A program made the position numbers and the translations under genes. DNA of 9,117 nucleotides from an uncultured Alphaproteobacteria bacterium. GTDB lineage: Bacteria; Pseudomonadota; Alphaproteobacteria; Rickettsiales; UBA1997. The notes beneath the pieces were generated by a model. The model did not search any database and had not been told where the DNA came from. It worked only from the letters and a program-made list of their open reading frames with translations. The DNA lies in assembly GCA_903837365.1 (NCBI GenBank), contig CAILUF010000146.1, positions 1 through 9,117 of the forward strand. The letters run 5' to 3'. Positions 1-7,652 of this stretch are shown piece by piece (position 1 is the first letter of the stretch; each line of letters begins with the position of its first letter).

Positions 1-49
1 AATACTAGTTTAATTATTAAATTGGGCAAAATTAAAAAAATTGAATCCT

Positions 50-94
50 AAAAATTATACCAATCACCATATTTAAAATTAGTAATTAGTATAA
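50..94 (-). terminator. Possible weak intrinsic terminator after hemF
   Basis: Read on the minus strand just beyond the hemF stop, an imperfect inverted repeat has arms at 85-94 and 55-64. It gives ten pairs including one G-U (TATACTAAT against ATTGGTATA), a 20-nt loop, and a run of five T (positions 54-50) directly after the stem. The stem is nearly all A-T, so it would be weak. It fits a factor-independent terminator for hemF in an AT-rich genome, but such repeats also arise by chance at this composition. Confidence 0.3.
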
Positions 95-110
95 AATTAA
101 TTAATATACA

Positions 111-980
111 CTACTCCCACACGGCGATTGGTGGTAATGACATTAAAATGGCTTCGGTGTTGCCACCGGTCATCAATCCAAAGCGAGTTCCGCGATCATA
201 AACCAAATTAAATTCAGCGTAAAGTCCACGTTTTTTTAATTGATGATGTCTTTGCTCATCATTAAATTTTTCAAACATGTGACGGCGAACAATTTGCGGA
301 TAAATCTCTAAAAATGCCTTACCGACATTTTGAGTAAAATTAAAATCCTTCATAAAATTTTCTTGATCATCGCCGTTATTGAGGTAATCATAAAAAATTC
401 CTCCAACTCCGCGTGCAACTCCGCGATGTTTTATAAAAAAATATTCATCACACCATTTTTTGAATTTGGGATAATAGCTTGAATCTGTAGTATCGCAAGC
501 TTTTTTAAAAGCATTATGAAAATCAGCGGTATCTTTTTGATCTTCATACATTGGATTTAAATCGCCACCACCTCCAAACCAACTTTTTTGAGTAACAATA
601 AATCGCGTATTCATATGCACCGCAGGAACCAAAGGTGAAGACATATGCGCAACCAGCGAAATTCCCGTTGCATAAAATTGCGGATTTTCTATAGCTCCAG
701 GAATTTCTTTGCGAAACTCTTCATTAAATTCACCATAAACTTGCGAAAAATTCACTCCAACTTTTTCAAAAACTCTTCCTTTCATTAAGGACATCTCGCC
801 ATATCCGCCATCTTGAGAATTATCAGTTCTTTGCCAATTTTTTCGCTGAAATTTAGCGCTATCTTTAAACGAATTTTTTATTGCAAATTCTTGCTCAATT
901 TTTTCAAATTCAGCGCAAATTAAATTTCTTAACTCTTCAAACCAATTGGCGCAGAGTTGTTTTTTTTCATTAATATTCAT
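111..980 (-). CDS. hemF: Oxygen-dependent coproporphyrinogen III oxidase
   Basis: This enzyme decarboxylates two propionates of coproporphyrinogen III to vinyls using O2, giving protoporphyrinogen IX for haem; it acts in the cytosol as a dimer. The 289-residue protein carries the family core: GVNFS at 75-79, ATGISLVAH ending at H112, the VHMNTRF stretch with H122, WFGGGGDLNP at 134-143, H155, then KKWCDEYFFIKHR ending at H185-R186 and RGVGGIFYDY at 190-199. The four His spaced 10 and 30 residues apart match the metal-ligand/active-site His of E. coli HemF (H96/H106 and H145/H175, from memory). The end carries RGTRFGLMTGG and SLPPIAVWE. The protein stops right there, about 20 residues short of the E. 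coli enzyme; as I recall, Rickettsia HemF ends at the same place, so this looks lineage-typical rather than truncated. The usual GGGG loop reads QDGGYGEM. It is transcribed divergently from tyrS. The ATG has no Shine-Dalgarno sequence. Confidence 0.96.
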   Translation of the reverse strand: MNINEKKQLCANWFEELRNLICAEFEKIEQEFAIKNSFKDSAKFQRKNWQRTDNSQDGGYGEMSLMKGRVFEKVGVNFSQVYGEFNEEFRKEIPGAIENPQFYATGISLVAHMSSPLVPAVHMNTRFIVTQKSWFGGGGDLNPMYEDQKDTADFHNAFKKACDTTDSSYYPKFKKWCDEYFFIKHRGVARGVGGIFYDYLNNGDDQENFMKDFNFTQNVGKAFLEIYPQIVRRHMFEKFNDEQRHHQLKKRGLYAEFNLVYDRGTRFGLMTGGNTEAILMSLPPIAVWE

Positions 981-995
981 AAAATTTTTAATTTT

Positions 996-1001
996 TTTAT
1001 A
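996..1001 (-). promoter_or_regulatory. Possible -10 element for hemF
   Basis: On the minus strand a TATAAA hexamer ends 15 nt before the hemF ATG. The hexamers 16-18 nt further upstream have no good match to TTGACA. A start site about 7 nt downstream would leave a leader of under ten nucleotides. The hexamer is common at this base composition, so the call is tentative. The 105-bp divergent gap must hold promoters in both directions, but I could not pick a convincing one for tyrS. Confidence 0.2.
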
Positions 1002-1085
1002 CTTGATTAATTGATTTTTTTAAGCGAATCTATTTGCCAAATTAAATCCATTTTAAAAAAAACAATTTAACCTTAACTTTAAAAA

Positions 1086-2345
1086 ATGAATTTGAAATCA
1101 AAATTTTTACAAGAATTTTTTGATCGCGGATATTTAGCGCAATGCACTGACATTCAAGGTCTTGACAATATTTTAGCTTCGCAAAAAATTAACGCTTATA
1201 TTGGCTTTGACTGCACTGCACCAAGCCTTCATGCTGGTAGTTTAATTCAAATTATGATTTTGCGTTTACTGCAAAAACATCAACATCGACCAATTATTTT
1301 ACTTGGTGCAGGAACCACTAAAATTGGCGATCCATCCGGTAAGGACGAAGCACGGCAAATTTTAAATGAGCAAATAATTTTGCAAAATTTATACGGTATA
1401 AAAACTACTTTGGAAAAATTTGTAAGTTTTAACGGCGATAATTCAGCAATCTTAGTTAATAATGACGAATGGCTAAACAGCATTAATTATCTTGGGTTTT
1501 TACGCGATATTGGTCGACATTTTTCAATCAATCGCATGTTAACATTTGACTCGGTAAATACTCGTCTACAACGTCAACAACCCTTGTCATTTCTTGAATT
1601 TAATTACATGATTTTACAAGCCTATGATTTTGTTGAGCTTCGTAAAAAATATAATTGCATTCTCCAAATTGGTGGATCGGATCAATGGGGAAATATCGTT
1701 AATGGCGTTGAACTTTGGCGCAGATTAAATGCCGTGGAAAATACTGAAAATTCATCTCCAACAAATCAAAAAGAAATTTTTGGCCTAACTTCGCAATTGC
1801 TGACTACTTCTGATGGAAAAAAAATGGGCAAAACCGCTAATGGAGCTGTTTGGCTTGATTCCACAATGCTTAATCCTTTCGATTATTTTCAATATTTTCG
1901 TAACACCAACGATCAAGATGTCATTAAATTTCTTAAATTATTCACCGATTTAGAACTATCGCAAATTTCACAATTTGAAAAATTAAACGCTCAAGAATTA
2001 AATCCGATCAAAGAAATTTTAGCTTTCGAAACTACAAAAATATGTCATGGTGAAAAAATCGCTAATGATGTTTTGCAAAAATCGCGAGAGATTTTTTTAA
2101 ATAAAAATACTCAAGCCTTTGAACATAAAATTCTCAATTGTCAAGATGAGGGGAAAAAACTTGTTGAAATTATTTTTGAGATTAATGCTACAGCTTCTAA
2201 ATCCGATGCCAAAAGATTAATTGAGGGAAAAGCAGTTAAAGTTAATGATAAATTAATTGAAGATATAAATTTATCTTTTAACAAAAATCAACAGTTTGAA
2301 CTAGTTATTGGTAAAAAGAAACATTTTAGAATAACTCTTAACTAA
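1086..2345 (+). CDS. tyrS: Tyrosyl-tRNA synthetase
   Basis: This class I synthetase activates tyrosine with ATP and transfers it to tRNA-Tyr in the cytosol. Its 419 residues are normal for the bacterial TyrRS family. The Rossmann catalytic domain begins with YIGFDCTAPSLHAGS at 38-52, where H49-A-G-S52 is the HIGH-type motif with Ser in place of the second His. GGSDQWGN lies near 197-204, and the KMSKS-type loop is K246-M-G-K-T250 within DGKKMGKT. A C-terminal S4 RNA-binding domain spans about 355-415 (SKSDAKRLIEGKAVKVND). As I recall, the HxGS and KMGKT variants are usual in alphaproteobacterial TyrRS, including Rickettsia. It is probably the first gene of an operon with the PfkB kinase, murF and mraY, starting 24 bp before the kinase gene. 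Arginine codons are mostly CGC/CGT (9 of 16). No Shine-Dalgarno sequence precedes the ATG. Confidence 0.97.
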   Translation: MNLKSKFLQEFFDRGYLAQCTDIQGLDNILASQKINAYIGFDCTAPSLHAGSLIQIMILRLLQKHQHRPIILLGAGTTKIGDPSGKDEARQILNEQIILQNLYGIKTTLEKFVSFNGDNSAILVNNDEWLNSINYLGFLRDIGRHFSINRMLTFDSVNTRLQRQQPLSFLEFNYMILQAYDFVELRKKYNCILQIGGSDQWGNIVNGVELWRRLNAVENTENSSPTNQKEIFGLTSQLLTTSDGKKMGKTANGAVWLDSTMLNPFDYFQYFRNTNDQDVIKFLKLFTDLELSQISQFEKLNAQELNPIKEILAFETTKICHGEKIANDVLQKSREIFLNKNTQAFEHKILNCQDEGKKLVEIIFEINATASKSDAKRLIEGKAVKVNDKLIEDINLSFNKNQQFELVIGKKKHFRITLN

Positions 2346-2369
2346 TCTAATTTTTAATTATTAACTTTT

Positions 2370-3365
2370 ATGAATAAAAAACTTATTGGCATTGGCCATG
2401 CGATCATTGATGTTTTATGCAAAGTTGATGATGATTTTCTTCAGGATCATAATCTCGTAAAAGGTTCAATGACATTGATTGATTTAGCAATGGTAAAAAA
2501 ATTATCAAATCTGCATGTAGAAAAAATTTCCTCCGGTGGATCGGTTGCTAATACAATGGCAACCCTTGGTAATCTGGGTGTAGATTGTAAATTTTTTGGC
2601 ATAGTTGGTGATGATGAATTTGGTGAAAAATTTATTACCGAAATTGAAAAAACCAATTGTCAATTTATTGGCAAAAAAGTTAGTAATCAAACCAGTGCAA
2701 TTTGCTTTATCCTCATTACTTCAGATGGCGAAAGAACAATGTGCACCTATCTTGGTTGCGCTTCGCAAATTGATGAAAATTTTATTAATGAAAATGATTT
2801 TCTATCAACTCATCTCCTTTATCTTGAAGGTTATTTATGGGATAGCCTCAACACCTCAAATGCCCTTAAGAAAGCCATAAAAATTGCTAAAAAAAATAAT
2901 GTCAAAATCGCTTTTAGCCTTTCGGATAGCTTTTGCGTAGCGCGTCATAAAGTTGATTTTATAAATCTAATTGAAAATGATTTAGATATTCTTTTTGCTA
3001 ATGAATCTGAATTTTTGGAATTAAGTTCGCAAAGCCAATTTAGTGTTTTGGAAGCTAAAAATTTTATTGACCACGCCTCTATTAATAACCAACAATTTTT
3101 ATCAATAATCACTAGAAGTCAACATGGATGCTGTATAATTAATAAACAAAACCCAACTCTAGAAATTTCGGTAAAAAAAGTTGAAAAAATCGTTGACACT
3201 TCAGGAGCGGGAGATAATTTTGCATCAGGTTGGTTATTTGGTTATTGCCAAAATTATTCCACTACTGAATCGTCTATGTTAGCTAATTTATTAGCTTCGC
3301 ATATTATTCAACAATTAGGTGCACGATTTAATAAAGAACAAATTTTAAAAATTTTAAATAAGTAA
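2370..3365 (+). CDS. PfkB-family kinase, probable adenosine kinase
   Basis: This is a ribokinase/PfkB-family sugar or nucleoside kinase that transfers the ATP gamma-phosphate to a hydroxymethyl group. Both family signatures are present. The N-terminal one is GGSVANTMATLGNLG from residue 56, followed by GDDEFGEKF. The C-terminal one is DTSGAGDNFASG from residue 276, where D282 is the catalytic base and GAGD forms the anion hole. The opening (IGHAIIDVLCKVDDDFL and LVKGSMTLID), LEGYLWDS, LSDSFCVARH, DILFANESE and the LGAR near the end follow a pattern I recall from alphaproteobacterial proteins annotated as adenosine kinase. I therefore favour adenosine, or a related nucleoside, as substrate, with salvage to AMP as the likely role; motifs alone cannot fix the substrate. 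Its 331 residues are full length. The stop is 2 bp before the murF ATG, so the two are almost certainly co-transcribed and possibly translationally coupled. No Shine-Dalgarno sequence is visible. Confidence 0.88.
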   Translation: MNKKLIGIGHAIIDVLCKVDDDFLQDHNLVKGSMTLIDLAMVKKLSNLHVEKISSGGSVANTMATLGNLGVDCKFFGIVGDDEFGEKFITEIEKTNCQFIGKKVSNQTSAICFILITSDGERTMCTYLGCASQIDENFINENDFLSTHLLYLEGYLWDSLNTSNALKKAIKIAKKNNVKIAFSLSDSFCVARHKVDFINLIENDLDILFANESEFLELSSQSQFSVLEAKNFIDHASINNQQFLSIITRSQHGCCIINKQNPTLEISVKKVEKIVDTSGAGDNFASGWLFGYCQNYSTTESSMLANLLASHIIQQLGARFNKEQILKILNK

Positions 3366-3367
3366 CT

Positions 3368-4816
3368 ATGACATTGTGGACAAATGATTCATTACATCAA
3401 GCTTTAAAAGAAATTCTCCTTGAGCCAGTAAAGCATAGCAAAGACAAAAATTTACACTCTCTAACAGGCTTTGATGCTGTTTTTATCGATACTAGAAAAC
3501 CAACTCCTAATTCAGTTTTTGTAGCCATTAAAGGAGAAAATACCGATGGTCATAATTATCTAAAACAAGCTGTTGACGCAGGTGCAAAAGTTGCGATTGT
3601 CCATAACATTCCCCAAGATTCTCAAGAATTAGATTTAAATTTTATCATCGTTAAAGATACTATTTTGGCATTGAATAAACTTGCTGAATTCGCTCGCTTA
3701 AGAAGCAAAGCCAAAATTTTTGCTGTGACGGGAAGCGTTGGAAAAACTGGAACGAAGGAAATGCTTAAAATCGCTTTTGAAAGTCAAGGTAAAACATATG
3801 CCAATACCGGAAATCTCAATAATCACATTGGCTTACCACTCTCCCTATGTAATTTACCTAGTGATTACGAATATGCAATTTTTGAGATGGGCATGAATCA
3901 TCTTGGCGAAATTGAACCATTGTCAAAACTTACCAAACCTCATCTGGCAGTTATTACCAATGTTGGTCCAGTTCATATTGAATTTTTTAAGGATGAACAA
4001 GAAATCGCTTTAGCAAAATCAGAAATTTTTACAGGTTTAATGGTTGGTGGATATGCGCTGATTAATCGCGATAATCCTCATTTTGAATTTCTTTTAAATC
4101 GTGCTCGAGCCAATAAAATCAACGAAGAAAACATTATAAATTTTGGCACAAATCATCGCGCTAATTATCAAATTACTCACACCGAAATCAAAAGTTCAAG
4201 TCTAACTTTGGTTTCATTAAAATTAAAAAATGGCAAAAATATTTCATATGAAGTTTCTTGCACAAATCAAGCAATTATTTTTAACTCAGCGATTACCGTT
4301 GTTGCTTGCGATTTATTTGGTAAAAATTTACAAAATGCTCTTGAAGCAATTAAAAATTATTCCTCCAGTGCTGGTCGTGGAAAAGTTTCGGAAATAACTT
4401 GTAATAACAAACATTTAACTATCATTGACGATACTTACAACGCCAGTCTTTTATCGATGAAAGCAGGAATCGAACATGCCAGTAATTTGAAAAAAATTTT
4501 ACAAAAAAAACGTGTAGTTTGCGCTCTTGGCGATATGCTCGAACTTGGCGATAAATCTACAGAATTGCATTTTAAAGTTGCCAATTATTTGAAGGAATAC
4601 AGCATTGATTACACAATTTTAGTTGGTCCAAAAATGAAGGAAGCTAGCGCAAATCTTGATGCTAAAACCTTCAGTTCTTTTGATAATTCAATTTTAGCAA
4701 GCGAAAATTTTGCAGATCTTTTGCAAGATGGCGATGTCTTATACCTCAAAGGTTCGCGCGGAACTAAAATGGAAAAAATTCTTGAAAAATTAACTAATAA
4801 AAGTAGTGATCACTAA
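3368..4816 (+). CDS. murF: UDP-MurNAc-tripeptide--D-alanyl-D-alanine ligase
   Basis: MurF adds D-Ala-D-Ala to UDP-MurNAc-tripeptide in the cytosol with ATP hydrolysis, completing the pentapeptide that MraY then uses. The three Mur ligase domains are visible. The N-terminal substrate-binding domain has DTRKPTPNSVFVAIKGENTDGHNY at about 41-64. The central ATPase domain has the P-loop GSVGKTG at 122-128, NTGNLNNHIGLPLS at 146-159, FEMGMNHLGEIE at 172-183, NVGPVHIEFF at 198-207, and K217 in LAKSEIF, the position of the carbamylated lysine in the family. The C-terminal domain opens around IIDDTYNASLLSMKAG (352-367), which matches the MurF-type D-x-Y-N-A motif. The DTYNA and NLNNHIG motifs separate it from MurC, MurD and MurE. 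Its 482 residues are slightly above the usual 450-460. It overlaps mraY by 11 bp. murE, normally just upstream, is replaced here by the PfkB kinase gene. Confidence 0.96.
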   Translation: MTLWTNDSLHQALKEILLEPVKHSKDKNLHSLTGFDAVFIDTRKPTPNSVFVAIKGENTDGHNYLKQAVDAGAKVAIVHNIPQDSQELDLNFIIVKDTILALNKLAEFARLRSKAKIFAVTGSVGKTGTKEMLKIAFESQGKTYANTGNLNNHIGLPLSLCNLPSDYEYAIFEMGMNHLGEIEPLSKLTKPHLAVITNVGPVHIEFFKDEQEIALAKSEIFTGLMVGGYALINRDNPHFEFLLNRARANKINEENIINFGTNHRANYQITHTEIKSSSLTLVSLKLKNGKNISYEVSCTNQAIIFNSAITVVACDLFGKNLQNALEAIKNYSSSAGRGKVSEITCNNKHLTIIDDTYNASLLSMKAGIEHASNLKKILQKKRVVCALGDMLELGDKSTELHFKVANYLKEYSIDYTILVGPKMKEASANLDAKTFSSFDNSILASENFADLLQDGDVLYLKGSRGTKMEKILEKLTNKSSDH

Positions 4817-5855
4817 TCTTTTTTTTGAAAATAATTTATGGCTTAAAGCTTTTTTTTGCCTTACCTCTTCTTATCTTTTTGGTTTTTTTACTATCAAAAA
4901 ATACATCAAGATGATGAATAAAAAAGCCCTTTATCAGCCCATTCGCCAAGATGGTCCGCAATCTCATTTACAATCTAAAAAGAAAACTCCAACAATGGGT
5001 GGAATTTTTATTATCTTGGCAACATTGCTGAGCACCCTACTCTTTGTTGATATTGGTAATCGTTATATATTAACAATTCTTGTAGTAATGTTTACTTTTG
5101 CAATTATTGGCCTTATCGATGATCTCCTTAAAGTTATATACAAAAATACCAATGGCTTTCGCGGATCTTATAAAATTATTATTCAATTTGCAATTATTGG
5201 TACGGCATTTTTATGGCTAGGAATTATCGATAAAATTCATCTCAATAATCAAATTTCATTACCTTTTTTTGATTATCACTTAACGCTTCACACCGTTCTT
5301 TATGTGCTTTTTGTAAATTTTGTAATCGTTGGAACATCCAACGCTGTCAACCTCACCGATGGTCTTGATGGATTAGTTTCAATTCCTGCAATTATCAATC
5401 TTGCTTGTTTAATTCTGATGATTTTTTGTATCTCAACTCCAAAAATTGCCGAACACTTAAATCTTACGCAAATTAAATTTAGCGGTGAAATAATTTTCTT
5501 TTGCGCTTGTATGATTGGAGCAATCTGCGCATTTTTAACTTTTAATTTAAAACCTGCCAAAATCTTCATGGGCGATGTTGGAAGTCTCGCAATTGGCTCA
5601 ACTCTTGGATTAATTGCCATAATCATTAAGCAAGAAATAATTTTCTTTATCATCTCTCTCGTTTTCGTTGCGGAATCTTTATCGGTTATTTTACAAGTAA
5701 CTTCTTTCAAATTACGCAAAAAAAGAATTTTTTTAATGGCACCACTTCATCATCATTTTGAAAAATTAGGATGGGCAGAAGCCAAGGTGGTCAAGGCTTT
5801 TTGGGCAAGTTCTTTGTTTTTTGCTTGCTTGGGTATCTTACTTTTTTTAATTTGA
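4806..5855 (+). CDS. mraY: Phospho-MurNAc-pentapeptide transferase (lipid I synthase)
   Basis: MraY is an integral inner-membrane enzyme that transfers phospho-MurNAc-pentapeptide from UDP to undecaprenyl phosphate, making lipid I. Family landmarks are all present: RQDGPQSH at 47-54, KTPTMGG at 60-66, the D105-D106 pair in GLIDDLLK, NAVNLTDGLDGL at 179-190, KIFMGDVGS with D257, and MAPLHHHFEKLGW from 311. Many hydrophobic segments agree with the ten-helix fold. The start is GTG at 4806, inside the end of murF. It is the only standard start codon after the upstream in-frame stop at 4791. The first ATG (residue 36) would remove the first membrane helix (about 11-30), so GTG is preferred. Its 349 residues are slightly short for the family. 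The 11-bp overlap with murF suggests translational coupling. murD, the usual next dcw gene, does not follow. Confidence 0.96.
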   Translation: MITNLFFENNLWLKAFFCLTSSYLFGFFTIKKYIKMMNKKALYQPIRQDGPQSHLQSKKKTPTMGGIFIILATLLSTLLFVDIGNRYILTILVVMFTFAIIGLIDDLLKVIYKNTNGFRGSYKIIIQFAIIGTAFLWLGIIDKIHLNNQISLPFFDYHLTLHTVLYVLFVNFVIVGTSNAVNLTDGLDGLVSIPAIINLACLILMIFCISTPKIAEHLNLTQIKFSGEIIFFCACMIGAICAFLTFNLKPAKIFMGDVGSLAIGSTLGLIAIIIKQEIIFFIISLVFVAESLSVILQVTSFKLRKKRIFLMAPLHHHFEKLGWAEAKVVKAFWASSLFFACLGILLFLI

Positions 5856-5884
5856 CCCTTAATTTTTACTAGATATAATTATTT

Positions 5885-5923
5885 TAATTATTTAACAATA
5901 AAAGTTTTTTATTTAAATAATTA
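5885..5923 (+). repeat. AT-only inverted repeat between mraY and cimA
   Basis: An 11-bp perfect inverted repeat has arms TAATTATTTAA (5885-5895) and TTAAATAATTA (5913-5923) around a 17-nt loop that includes six T. The stem has no G or C and is followed by CCTTTT, not a T run, so it is a poor intrinsic terminator. It may still end the mraY transcript weakly or act as a protein-binding site before cimA. Chance is a real alternative at this composition. Confidence 0.25.
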
Positions 5924-5946
5924 CCTTTTGGCAATAAGTAATTTAT

Positions 5947-5952
5947 TATACT
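5947..5952 (+). promoter_or_regulatory. Possible -10 element for cimA
   Basis: TATACT, one base off the TATAAT consensus, lies 33 nt before the cimA ATG. A TTGGCA hexamer at 5928-5933 resembles a -35 box, but the 13-bp spacer is too short for a standard sigma-70 promoter. The -10 call therefore stands on the hexamer and its position in the longest gap of the window. A separate promoter is plausible because cimA lies 130 bp beyond the preceding gene and has no functional link to it. Confidence 0.3.
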
Positions 5953-5985
5953 AAAACATAAACCAATAAATTAAAACAATTAGTA

Positions 5986-7578
5986 ATGGCTAAAAATAAT
6001 CGTGTTTATCTATATGATTCAACCCTGCGTGACGGTGCCCAAACTAGTACAGTAAATTTTTCAGCGCATAATAAAAATACCATTGCCGAATTACTTGATG
6101 GGCTAGGAATCGATTTCATCGAAGGGGGATGGCCAGGTGCTAACCCTACTGATGATAAATTTTTTTCAGAATTACCCAACTTAAATAAATCTCAATTTGT
6201 AGCTTTTGGGATGACTAGAAAACCAAATATTCTAGCCATTAACGATCAAAATCTTAATACTGTAATCAACAGCAATGTATCAACAATTTGTTTGGTTGGA
6301 AAATGTTGGGATTTTCATCTAACCAACGCACTCAACGTTTCATTGCAGGAAAATTTAGCAATGATTTCAGATTCAATCCAACTTATTATTAAGAAAAAAA
6401 AGCAAGCAATATTTGATGCTGAACATTTTTTTGATGGCTATAAGGCTAATCCCAAATTTGCTATGGAAGTAATTTCAACTGCTTATCAATCAGGTGCTAG
6501 ATGGATTGTTTTATGCGATACTAATGGTGGATCTTTGCCCTACGAAATTCACGATATAGTTAGCGAAGTTACTAAAAAAATTCCCGGTGAAAATCTTGGC
6601 ATTCATTGCCATAACGATACTGGCAATGCCGTGGCAAATTCATTAATGGCAGTTAGAGCTGGAGTTCGCCAAGTCCAAGGAACAATCAATGGTCTTGGTG
6701 AGCGATGCGGAAATGCTAATTTAATTTCGATTATTCCAACATTGATTTTAAAAATGGGTTATGATTGCAATATCAATGAAATTCAACTTAAAAATCTCTT
6801 TAAAACTTCGCGCTTTCTTGATGATTTACTCAATAAAGAAGCGGACAAATTTGCACCTTATATTGGCAAATTTGCCTTTGCTCATAAAGGAGGATTACAT
6901 GTTTCGGCAGTTCTAAAAAATCCACAATGTTACGAACATGTTGATCCGCAATTAGTTGGTAATCATCGCAAAATTATGGTTTCAGATCAGGCAGGAAGAT
7001 CAAACATCGTCAATCGCTTAAAGGAAATTGGCTTAATTAAGGATGCTGAAAATTTCGGCGATAAAATTTCTGATTTAGTTAATAAAGTTAAGGAACTTGA
7101 AGCGATGGGCTACGCCTATGATAGTGCTGATGCAAGTTTTGAAATTTTAGCAAAAAAAATTCTATCGATTGTTCCGAATTTTTTTGATGTTATTAGCTTT
7201 CGCGTTGTTGATTCACGTACTCAAAATAAAGATCACAAAATAACTACTATCGCTAAAGCAAATGTTAAAATCAAAATTGGCGATAAAAATACTCTTAGCG
7301 TTGCCGAAGGAATTGGTCCAATCAATGCTCTTGATAAGGCTATAAAAAAATCCTTAACAAAAAAATATCCGCAACTTAAAAACATAATTTTAACCGATTA
7401 TAAAGTTCGCATTCTAAATCCATCGGATGGTACATCAGCACTAACACGTGTGCAAATCGAATCGCAAGATAAAATCACTGGCAAAAAATTTACCACTATC
7501 GGCGTTTCAAAAAACATTATCGATGCTTCATTCATAGCCCTTCACGATAGTTTAGTTTTTTATTTAATTCACAATTAG
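5986..7578 (+). CDS. cimA: (R)-citramalate synthase (LeuA/CimA family)
   Basis: The likely reaction condenses acetyl-CoA with pyruvate to (R)-citramalate, the first step of the threonine-independent route to 2-oxobutyrate and isoleucine, in the cytosol. The N-terminal DRE-TIM barrel (about 5-280) starts with YDSTLRDGAQTS (10-21; R15 and D16 match the catalytic Arg and metal-binding Asp). It continues with DFIEGGWPGANP, DAEHFFDGYKANP, the metal-binding HCHND at 207-211 and NGLGERCGNAN at 235-245. KFAFAHKGGLHVSA follows, and a LeuA-type dimerisation/allosteric domain occupies about 400-525. The GGWPGxNP and DAEHFFDGY stretches and the length of 530 point to the long citramalate synthase group, not 2-isopropylmalate or homocitrate synthase, though substrate cannot be proven from sequence. 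In this family the C-terminal domain usually mediates feedback inhibition by isoleucine. The gene stands alone, with no leuBCD or ilv genes in view. The start has no Shine-Dalgarno sequence. Confidence 0.88.
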   Translation: MAKNNRVYLYDSTLRDGAQTSTVNFSAHNKNTIAELLDGLGIDFIEGGWPGANPTDDKFFSELPNLNKSQFVAFGMTRKPNILAINDQNLNTVINSNVSTICLVGKCWDFHLTNALNVSLQENLAMISDSIQLIIKKKKQAIFDAEHFFDGYKANPKFAMEVISTAYQSGARWIVLCDTNGGSLPYEIHDIVSEVTKKIPGENLGIHCHNDTGNAVANSLMAVRAGVRQVQGTINGLGERCGNANLISIIPTLILKMGYDCNINEIQLKNLFKTSRFLDDLLNKEADKFAPYIGKFAFAHKGGLHVSAVLKNPQCYEHVDPQLVGNHRKIMVSDQAGRSNIVNRLKEIGLIKDAENFGDKISDLVNKVKELEAMGYAYDSADASFEILAKKILSIVPNFFDVISFRVVDSRTQNKDHKITTIAKANVKIKIGDKNTLSVAEGIGPINALDKAIKKSLTKKYPQLKNIILTDYKVRILNPSDGTSALTRVQIESQDKITGKKFTTIGVSKNIIDASFIALHDSLVFYLIHN

Positions 7579-7631
7579 ACAATTTTTTATAAATTAGCTT
7601 GTAGTTTCTATTGGTTTATTTAGAAAATAAC

Positions 7632-7652
7632 GTAAATTTTTAATTAATTTAC
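7632..7652 (+). promoter_or_regulatory. Inverted repeat just before the LRR gene start
   Basis: GTAAATT (7632-7638) and AATTTAC (7646-7652) form a perfect 7-bp inverted repeat with a 7-nt loop, ending 5 nt before the ATG. In mRNA it could fold over the ribosome-landing zone. In DNA it could be an operator. It occupies the place where a Shine-Dalgarno sequence would be expected, and none is present. The stem has only one G-C pair, so chance is quite possible. Confidence 0.25.

Larger units (their letters stand above)
1086..5855 (+). other. Probable operon tyrS - pfkB-like kinase - murF - mraY
   Basis: Four plus-strand genes are separated by 24 bp, 2 bp and an 11-bp overlap, with no room for internal terminators. 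Larger gaps bound the run: 105 bp divergent from hemF on the left and 130 bp before cimA on the right. Co-transcription is inferred from spacing only. The grouping joins translation, nucleoside salvage and two consecutive peptidoglycan steps, so it looks like a rearranged dcw remnant joined to unrelated housekeeping genes. Confidence 0.7.

Noticed and set aside
1280..1483. Minus-strand open frame of 67 codons
   Set aside because: It lies wholly inside tyrS, antisense to conserved TyrRS sequence, and shows no family motifs.
2447..2880. Three overlapping short frames on both strands inside the PfkB kinase gene
   Set aside because: They are alternative-frame shadows of a strongly conserved gene, and none has a recognisable product.
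4911..4916. ATG codons as the mraY start
   Set aside because: Starting at residue 36 or 37 would delete the first transmembrane helix; the upstream GTG keeps the family layout.
5300..5719. Minus-strand open frame of 139 codons
   Set aside because: It is antisense to the conserved core of mraY. The length is explained by the composition of membrane-protein codons, and nothing suggests an independent product.
5986..7578. 2-isopropylmalate synthase (LeuA) or homocitrate synthase
   Set aside because: The GGWPGxNP and DAEHFFDGY stretches and the 530-residue length fit the long citramalate synthase group better.
7579..7631. Terminator or promoter between cimA and the LRR gene
   Set aside because: I found no hairpin with a T run and no acceptable -35/-10 pair with normal spacing, so co-transcription with cimA cannot be excluded.
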